Shown: positions 5,772-9,514 of the stretch, in pieces
Layout of the letters: every line of letters starts with the position of its first letter
How positions within the stretch are numbered: the stretch's first letter is position 1
From: Lachnospiraceae bacterium
Lineage (GTDB): Bacteria > Bacillota > Clostridia > Lachnospirales > Lachnospiraceae
NCBI GenBank assembly: GCA_021204285.1
Contig: JAJPZP010000156.1
Location: 1,471 to 10,984, forward strand
DNA length: 9,514 nucleotides
Direction: 5' to 3'
Program-made: the position numbers and the translations under genes
The notes under the pieces: generated by a model
The model's input: the letters and a program-made list of their open reading frames with translations, nothing else
Database searches by the model: none
What the model was told of the DNA's origin: nothing

Positions 5772-5987
5772 TTATTCCGCCGCAGCGGTCGCGCCGAGGA
5801 AATTGTTCAACCTTGCAACCAGAATGTCCGGGTCAAGACCGTGTACCAGAGCAGCCTCCTCCAGCGTCTCCATCTGTGCAGAAGGGCATCCAATACAGTG
5901 CATACCCTCTCTCATCAGGATCGGAATAATATTCTGGTCTATCTTTACCAGATCGGCAATAATCATGTCCTTGGAAATCGTAGCCAT
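5772..5987 (-). CDS. DUF1858 domain protein (hybrid-cluster-associated redox disulfide type)
   Basis: A 71-aa cytoplasmic protein spanning essentially one DUF1858 domain. The pattern is ISKDMIIADLVKIDQNIIPIL, then MREGMHCIGCPSAQMETLEEAALVHGLD. C31 and C34 form the CxGC pair proposed to act as a redox disulfide or metal site; homologues are often near hybrid-cluster (prismane) proteins, but the biochemical role is undetermined. The start at 5987 is preceded by a near-perfect AAGGAGGT. It is a single-gene unit with its own promoter, divergent from the MerR-family gene, which is therefore a candidate regulator. Confidence 0.93.
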   Translation of the reverse strand: MATISKDMIIADLVKIDQNIIPILMREGMHCIGCPSAQMETLEEAALVHGLDPDILVARLNNFLGATAAAE

Positions 5988-6019
5988 CTCTTTACCTCCT
6001 TAAAATAATTTCCGTTGTG

Positions 6020-6048
6020 ATTATAGCTCGATTCTCTTGCAAAATCAA
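6020..6048 (-). promoter_or_regulatory. Promoter of the DUF1858 gene
   Basis: On the minus strand, -35 TTGATT (6043-6048), a 17-nt spacer and perfect -10 TATAAT (6020-6025). Its -35 directly abuts the -35 of the opposite promoter. Confidence 0.7.
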
Positions 6049-6065
6049 GGGCGGGTGGCTATAAT
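6037..6065 (+). promoter_or_regulatory. Promoter of the MerR-family gene
   Basis: -35 TTGCAA (6037-6042), a 17-nt spacer and perfect -10 TATAAT (6060-6065). The spacer is of normal length, unlike the 19-20 nt spacer of classical MerR-activated promoters. Confidence 0.7.
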
Positions 6066-6071
6066 TGTACT

Positions 6072-6098
6072 ATAAAAGCCACTGTCCGGGGCTTTTAT
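6072..6098 (+). promoter_or_regulatory. Inverted repeat at the 5' end of the MerR-gene transcript
   Basis: ATAAAAGCC (6072-6080) and GGCTTTTAT (6090-6098) form a perfect 9-bp dyad with a 9-nt centre, beginning near the expected transcription start. It could be an operator for the MerR protein itself or a 5' mRNA hairpin. It is not a terminator, since an A-rich stretch follows. Confidence 0.55.
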
Positions 6099-6129
6099 TA
6101 AAAACTTTATACAGGGTGGAGGGATGTGT

Positions 6130-6753
6130 ATGGACAGGAAGCGCTACATCATCTCCGATGCGGCAAAGATGGTAGACGTCGAAGCTCATGTTCTGAGATA
6201 CTGGGAGGACGAGCTGGAGTTGCCAATCGAGCGCAATGAGATGGGGCACCGCTGCTATACAGAAGATAACATCCGAACATTTCATCAGATTAAGGAGCTC
6301 AAGGAGCAGGGTTATCAGCTCAAGGCAATCCGGGCGCTCCTTCCGGAGATGGAACAGGGTAAAATACCACCCGCAATCATCCGTCCGCAGGAGCCTGAAC
6401 CTGTGGCGGACGACAAAATGCAGCAGTTTCAGCTGATCCTGGGAAAAGTTGTCTCACAGGCGCTCCGGGAGAATCAGCTGGAAATGGGGAAGGAACTGAG
6501 CCATCAGGTCTCCACACAGGTCGTGAAGGAGATGGATTATCTGTTCCGGCTTCAGGAAGAACAGGAAGAAAGCCATTACAAAAAACTGGACGAACTCATC
6601 CGCAATTCCCAGCAGGAGCGCAGGGCTCTGGCACTGGGTCGCCGTGAGAAAAAACCAAAGGAACCAAAGGCGAAAAAAATACGAGAGAAAAAAGAGCCCC
6701 GAAAACGATCGTGGTTTGGAAATCCAAAGACGGTCGGTGAACCGGAGGGCTGA
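6130..6753 (+). CDS. MerR-like HTH protein with coiled coil and basic tail
   Basis: A 207-aa protein with an N-terminal MerR-type winged helix (about 5-75): ISDAAKMVDVEAHVLRYWEDEL, the wing around EMGHRCYTEDNIRTF, then IKELKEQGYQLKAIRALLPEM. A Pro-rich linker (80-95) leads to a Gln/Glu/Lys-rich region likely to be helical or coiled coil (97-165), then a very basic tail (172-194) ending RKRSWFGNP. There is no recognisable metal- or drug-binding effector domain and no cysteine cluster. The layout recalls Bacillus RacA or MerR proteins with a DUF3967-like end, so a chromosome-organising role is as possible as gene regulation. GGAGGG (6118-6123) is 6 nt before ATG 6130 but touches the ATG at 6124, so 6130 is the start. 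It is monocistronic, with a terminator at its stop codon. Confidence 0.87.
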   Translation: MDRKRYIISDAAKMVDVEAHVLRYWEDELELPIERNEMGHRCYTEDNIRTFHQIKELKEQGYQLKAIRALLPEMEQGKIPPAIIRPQEPEPVADDKMQQFQLILGKVVSQALRENQLEMGKELSHQVSTQVVKEMDYLFRLQEEQEESHYKKLDELIRNSQQERRALALGRREKKPKEPKAKKIREKKEPRKRSWFGNPKTVGEPEG

Positions 6754-6791
6754 AAAAACGGGCCTGTGTCTGCACACAGGTCCGTTTTTTT
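6753..6791. terminator. Bidirectional terminator between the MerR-family and ferredoxin genes
   Basis: A stem of about 17 bp (6753-6769/6774-6790, one G-T wobble) with a CTGC loop. Seven T follow on the plus strand and six T on the minus strand. The left arm begins in the last base of the MerR-gene stop codon. Confidence 0.93.
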
Positions 6792-6799
6792 GTTTCTCT

Positions 6800-6970
6800 T
6801 TACTCAGCAGAGATCGCGTCATTCGGACATTCCGCCTCGCAGGTGCCGCACTCAAGGCAAGCGTCTGCATCGATTACATACTTTCCGTCCCCTTCAGAGA
6901 TCGCCTCCGCCGGACATACCGCTGCGCAGGAGCCGCAGGATACACAGTCGTCAGAAATAACGTATGCCAT
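6800..6970 (-). CDS. 2[4Fe-4S] ferredoxin (clostridial type)
   Basis: A 56-aa electron carrier with two complete CxxCxxCxxxCP motifs: C9, C12, C15, C19 and C38, C41, C44, C48. Each ligand set contributes to two [4Fe-4S] clusters, typical of low-potential ferredoxins used by anaerobes for pyruvate oxidation, hydrogenases and Rnf-type complexes. The protein is acidic, of normal length and has no export signal. ATG 6970 is fixed by AAGGAGG about 8 nt upstream; an extension to 7018 would run over the ribosome binding site. It appears monocistronic, with a weak promoter upstream and a strong shared terminator. Read-through from dnaB cannot be excluded. Confidence 0.96.
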   Translation of the reverse strand: MAYVISDDCVSCGSCAAVCPAEAISEGDGKYVIDADACLECGTCEAECPNDAISAE

Positions 6971-7021
6971 GATACTTTTCCTCCTTGTAAAATTTTGAAT
7001 CCCGTTTCTGGTTTCCACCCT

Positions 7022-7050
7022 ATTCTAATATAAAAACCGACAATACACAA
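7022..7050 (-). promoter_or_regulatory. Probable promoter of the ferredoxin gene
   Basis: On the minus strand, -35 TTGTGT (7045-7050), a 17-nt spacer and -10 TAGAAT (7022-7027). Both boxes depart from consensus. The 120 bases between ferredoxin and dnaB show no clear dnaB terminator. Confidence 0.5.
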
Positions 7051-7090
7051 GTGGATTTTTGTGAAACAGTTCAGCACAGCATCGAAGCCT

Positions 7091-8437
7091 TTAGCTCACA
7101 CTCTTGTCCATATCCGCAAATTTTGTCAGCTCCGGTATCCACAGCAGATTGACACTGCCGATCGGGCCATTTCTCTGCTTCGCGATAATGACCTCAGCTA
7201 CCCGCTGTTCTGCTTCTGACAGATCCTGGTCATAGTAACCCTTCCGATAAAGAAACATCACCACATCCGCATCCTGCTCGATCGCACCGGATTCCCGCAG
7301 ATCAGAAAGCATCGGCCGATGATCCGGACGCTGCTCCACAGCACGGCTCAGCTGTGACAGCGCAATGACCGGCACACTCAGCTCCCGGGCCAGCGCTTTC
7401 AGCCCGCGCGAGATATCTGAAATCTCCTGCTGTCGCGAGGGGTTGCTGCGATTCTCCCCGCTCATAAGCTGGAGATAGTCGATGATTACAAGCTGGATAT
7501 CATGCTCCGCCTTCAGCTTTCTGCACTTCGACCGCAGCGTCGACAGGTTAATGCCCGGCGTATCGTCGATGAACAGCTTTGATCCGGCAATGCTCGCAGA
7601 ACCCTCGACGAGATTCATCCACTCTTCATCATTCAGACGTCCGGTCCGGATCTTCTGTGCATCCACATGCGATTCCAGGGAAAGCAGGCGATTGATCAAC
7701 TGCTCCCGGGACATCTCCAGGCTGAAAATCGCAATCGGAATATTTTTACGGAACGCAATATGCTGCGCCATATTCAGCGCAAAAGCCGTCTTACCCATGG
7801 AAGGACGGGCGGCCAGCAAAATCAGGTCAGATGGCTGCAGCCCCGATGTCTTATAATCCAGATCCGCAAAGCCGGTCTCCAGCCCGGTCACTCTCCCACG
7901 TGTGCGGGACGCAGCGTCAATCTTCTTCATGACCGCGATAACCGCCTCGCGGATCGGGACAAATTCCGCCATATTACCGCGCTGCACCAGATCAAAAATC
8001 CGCTTCTCCGCGTCAGAGAGCGTATCCTCAAGCTTTGTAGTTCCCGCGTAACAGGTATTCGCGATCTCCTCGCTCAGGCGAATTAACTTTCGCGAAACGG
8101 ATTTTTCCGCCACAATCTCCGCGTAATATTTGATATTCACGGAAGTTGGCGTCTGCGTCATCCAGCGCAGAATCTGCTCCGTCCCGCAGGCCTCCTCCGG
8201 AAGCCCTTTTTCAAGAAGACGCGTATGAAGAACAACCGGCTCCACCGGTTTTCCTTTATTATATAGCTCGACCATCGTATCATACACGGCACCCAGCTGC
8301 CGCTGGTAAAAATCTTCCCCCGTGATGATCTCGGAGGCCGTCATAATCGCTTCATTGTCAATCAGCATCGCTCCGATGACCGAGTTCTCCGCCTCCTCGT
8401 CATGGGGCATAACCCGTTTTATGAGCGCCTCTTCCAT
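7091..8437 (-). CDS. dnaB: Replicative DNA helicase DnaB (DnaC in Bacillus)
   Basis: The 448-aa hexameric 5'-3' helicase that unwinds DNA at the fork and recruits primase. The N-terminal primase-interacting domain covers about 1-150 (PHDEEAENSVIGAMLID, 11-27). After the linker comes the RecA-like C-terminal domain: Walker A ARPSMGKT (210-217), catalytic Glu in SLE (E241), Walker B VIIDYLQLM (317-325), SQLSR (361-365) and the RESGAIEQDADVV arginine-finger region (381-393). It is full length with no intein. The start at 8437 has AAGGAGA about 8 nt upstream. It follows rplI by 29 nt, the usual Firmicute gdpP-rplI-dnaB order, with no internal promoter seen, so it is expressed from upstream of the window's right edge. 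Confidence 0.98.
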   Translation of the reverse strand: MEEALIKRVMPHDEEAENSVIGAMLIDNEAIMTASEIITGEDFYQRQLGAVYDTMVELYNKGKPVEPVVLHTRLLEKGLPEEACGTEQILRWMTQTPTSVNIKYYAEIVAEKSVSRKLIRLSEEIANTCYAGTTKLEDTLSDAEKRIFDLVQRGNMAEFVPIREAVIAVMKKIDAASRTRGRVTGLETGFADLDYKTSGLQPSDLILLAARPSMGKTAFALNMAQHIAFRKNIPIAIFSLEMSREQLINRLLSLESHVDAQKIRTGRLNDEEWMNLVEGSASIAGSKLFIDDTPGINLSTLRSKCRKLKAEHDIQLVIIDYLQLMSGENRSNPSRQQEISDISRGLKALARELSVPVIALSQLSRAVEQRPDHRPMLSDLRESGAIEQDADVVMFLYRKGYYDQDLSEAEQRVAEVIIAKQRNGPIGSVNLLWIPELTKFADMDKSVS

Positions 8438-8466
8438 CGCTGCTTCTCCTTACACGCTCTTTTTCG

Positions 8467-8913
8467 TCAGGCTTCCTGAACCGTGACCTTCAGTTCTGCC
8501 GTCACCTGCGGGTGCAGCTTCACCGGCACGTTCGTTGTCCCAACTGCCTTGATCGGATTTGGCAATACAAATTTCTTCTTATCAAGATCAAGTCCGTGTT
8601 GCTCTCTGACTGCCTGCGCAATCTCTTTCGAAGAGACGGAACCAAACAGCTTTCCGCCTTCGCCGACCTTGATTGTAAGAATCGTCTCAATTCCGGCAAT
8701 CTTCTGCGCCAGCTCCTTCGCCTCCTCAAGACGCTGCGCGGCAAGCCTGTCCTCATGTGCCTTCTGAAGCTTCAGATCATTCATATTCTTCGAGGTTGCC
8801 TGCACCCCAAGCTTTTTTGCAAGAATATAATTTCTGGCGTAACCGTCGCTCACCTCCACGAGGTCGCCTTTCTTCCCGAGTGACTTTACATCCTGCAGTA
8901 ATATTACCTTCAT
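8467..8913 (-). CDS. rplI: 50S ribosomal protein L9
   Basis: A 148-aa L9, which binds 23S rRNA near the L1 stalk and limits frameshifting and bypassing. The rRNA-binding N-domain is MKVILLQDVKSLGKKGDLVEVSDGYARNYI; it is joined by a long exposed helix (about 40-75) to a C-domain with GKLFGSVSSKEIAQA and KAVGTTNVPVKLHPQV. Both domains are complete. Its ATG (8911-8913) overlaps the gdpP TGA as ATGA, with GGAGAA about 8 nt upstream inside the gdpP end, so translation is probably coupled. Confidence 0.98.
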   Translation of the reverse strand: MKVILLQDVKSLGKKGDLVEVSDGYARNYILAKKLGVQATSKNMNDLKLQKAHEDRLAAQRLEEAKELAQKIAGIETILTIKVGEGGKLFGSVSSKEIAQAVREQHGLDLDKKKFVLPNPIKAVGTTNVPVKLHPQVTAELKVTVQEA

Positions 8914-9514
8914 TCCAGTTCTCCTTCCTTAAACATATCCTCCAGCGTCTTCCGGACCAGCTTCATCGCGTCCTCGACAGAACACTCGAGCTGTACTCCT
9001 GCCATATTCAGGTGGCCGCCGCCACCCATCTTCTCCATAATAATCTGAACGTTCACCTCGTCAATCGACCGTGCGCTCACATAAACCTTGCCCGCGTATT
9101 CCGTCAGCACGATCGAAGCCTTTACGCCCACAATATTCAGCAGCTCGTTCGCCGCCTGTGCGCCCACGATCGTCGGACTCGTAAGGCCCTTACCCGGGCA
9201 GACCGAAAGGGCAAATCCCCGGTATACCTCTGCATGACGCACCGCTTCCGCTCTGGCTTTATACTCCGCCATATCACTGCGGAACAACTTATGAACGCGG
9301 GTCACATCCGCGCCACTGCGCCGCAGGAAGGCCGCTGCCTCAAAGGTGCGCACACCCGTCTTTCTCATAAAGTTGTCCGTATCCATAACCATGCCCGCGT
9401 AGATACAGTCGGCCTCGCCGCCCTTCAGCCGCACATTATCTGCAAAATACTGCAGGATCTCGGCAACCATCTCGCAGGCCGACGACGCGTTCGGCTCAAT
9501 GTAGGACAGAACCG
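8910..9514 (-). CDS. gdpP: GdpP-type c-di-AMP phosphodiesterase (DHH/DHHA1), 3' part only
   Basis: About 200 C-terminal residues; the reading frame stays open to the window edge, so the start lies outside. An ATG at 9470 is internal: the frame before it encodes EPNASSACE, a conserved stretch of the DHH domain. Visible motifs are MDTDNF with RTFEAAAFLRR (DHH domain) and, in the DHHA1 domain, ASIVLTEYAGKVYVSARS and EKMGGGGHLNMAGVQL, with the diagnostic GGGGH loop. In full-length family members, two transmembrane helices, a PAS domain and a degenerate GGDEF domain precede this region, and the enzyme hydrolyses c-di-AMP to pApA at the membrane. Adjacency to rplI and dnaB matches the yybT-rplI-dnaC order of Bacillus, which supports the call over NrnA-type DHH enzymes. 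Confidence 0.93.
   Translation of the reverse strand, partial: VLSYIEPNASSACEMVAEILQYFADNVRLKGGEADCIYAGMVMDTDNFMRKTGVRTFEAAAFLRRSGADVTRVHKLFRSDMAEYKARAEAVRHAEVYRGFALSVCPGKGLTSPTIVGAQAANELLNIVGVKASIVLTEYAGKVYVSARSIDEVNVQIIMEKMGGGGHLNMAGVQLECSVEDAMKLVRKTLEDMFKEGELE

Noticed and set aside
6124..6129. ATG at 6124 as the MerR-gene start
   Set aside because: The GGAGGG directly touches this ATG, whereas it has normal spacing to the ATG at 6130.

Overview
The window looks like a chromosomal housekeeping segment from a moderately GC-rich Firmicute of the Clostridia, most likely Lachnospiraceae or a close relative. The evidence is the gene content (rpsF-ssb-rpsR, gdpP-rplI-dnaB, mecA, DUF951, DUF1858), strong AGGAGG-type ribosome binding sites, sigma-A-type promoters and compact intrinsic terminators. 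Nothing suggests a phage, a transposon or a CRISPR locus. All genes read on the minus strand except mecA and a MerR-family gene.

Layout, low to high coordinates. (1) 14-1649: a two-gene minus-strand unit with its own promoter. It encodes an unrecognised 133-aa helical protein followed by a VWA-like (DUF2201-type) protein. The VWA-like gene ends at an in-frame TAG exactly where family members normally carry a Tyr, so it appears prematurely truncated. (2) 1655-2910: the classical rpsF-ssb-rpsR operon, with a rho-independent terminator and a promoter whose -35 box overlaps the stop codon of the gene before it. (3) 2907-4460: a tight operon of an Sfp-type phosphopantetheinyl transferase, a sirtuin and a DUF951 protein. 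A roughly 510-bp non-coding stretch precedes it; this carries a good minus-strand promoter far upstream and several perfect hairpins, so the operon may have a long structured leader. (4) 4913-5759: mecA on the plus strand, from its own promoter to a bidirectional terminator. (5) 5772-6791: a small DUF1858 redox-disulfide protein (minus) and a MerR-like DNA-binding protein (plus), diverging from promoters whose -35 boxes directly abut; a second bidirectional terminator follows. (6) 6800-7050: a small 2[4Fe-4S] ferredoxin. (7) 7091-9514: dnaB, rplI and the 3' part of gdpP, with gdpP and rplI overlapping by ATGA; this operon enters from beyond the right edge.

Most genes serve core functions: 30S assembly (S6, S18), 50S (L9), replication (SSB, DnaB), c-di-AMP turnover (GdpP) and ClpC-dependent proteolysis (MecA). 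The least ordinary parts are the interrupted VWA gene and its unknown partner, the structured non-coding stretch upstream of the PPTase, and the MerR/DUF1858 divergent control region with its RacA-like MerR protein. I do not see a clear, complete, previously undescribed system; these three are the best leads.
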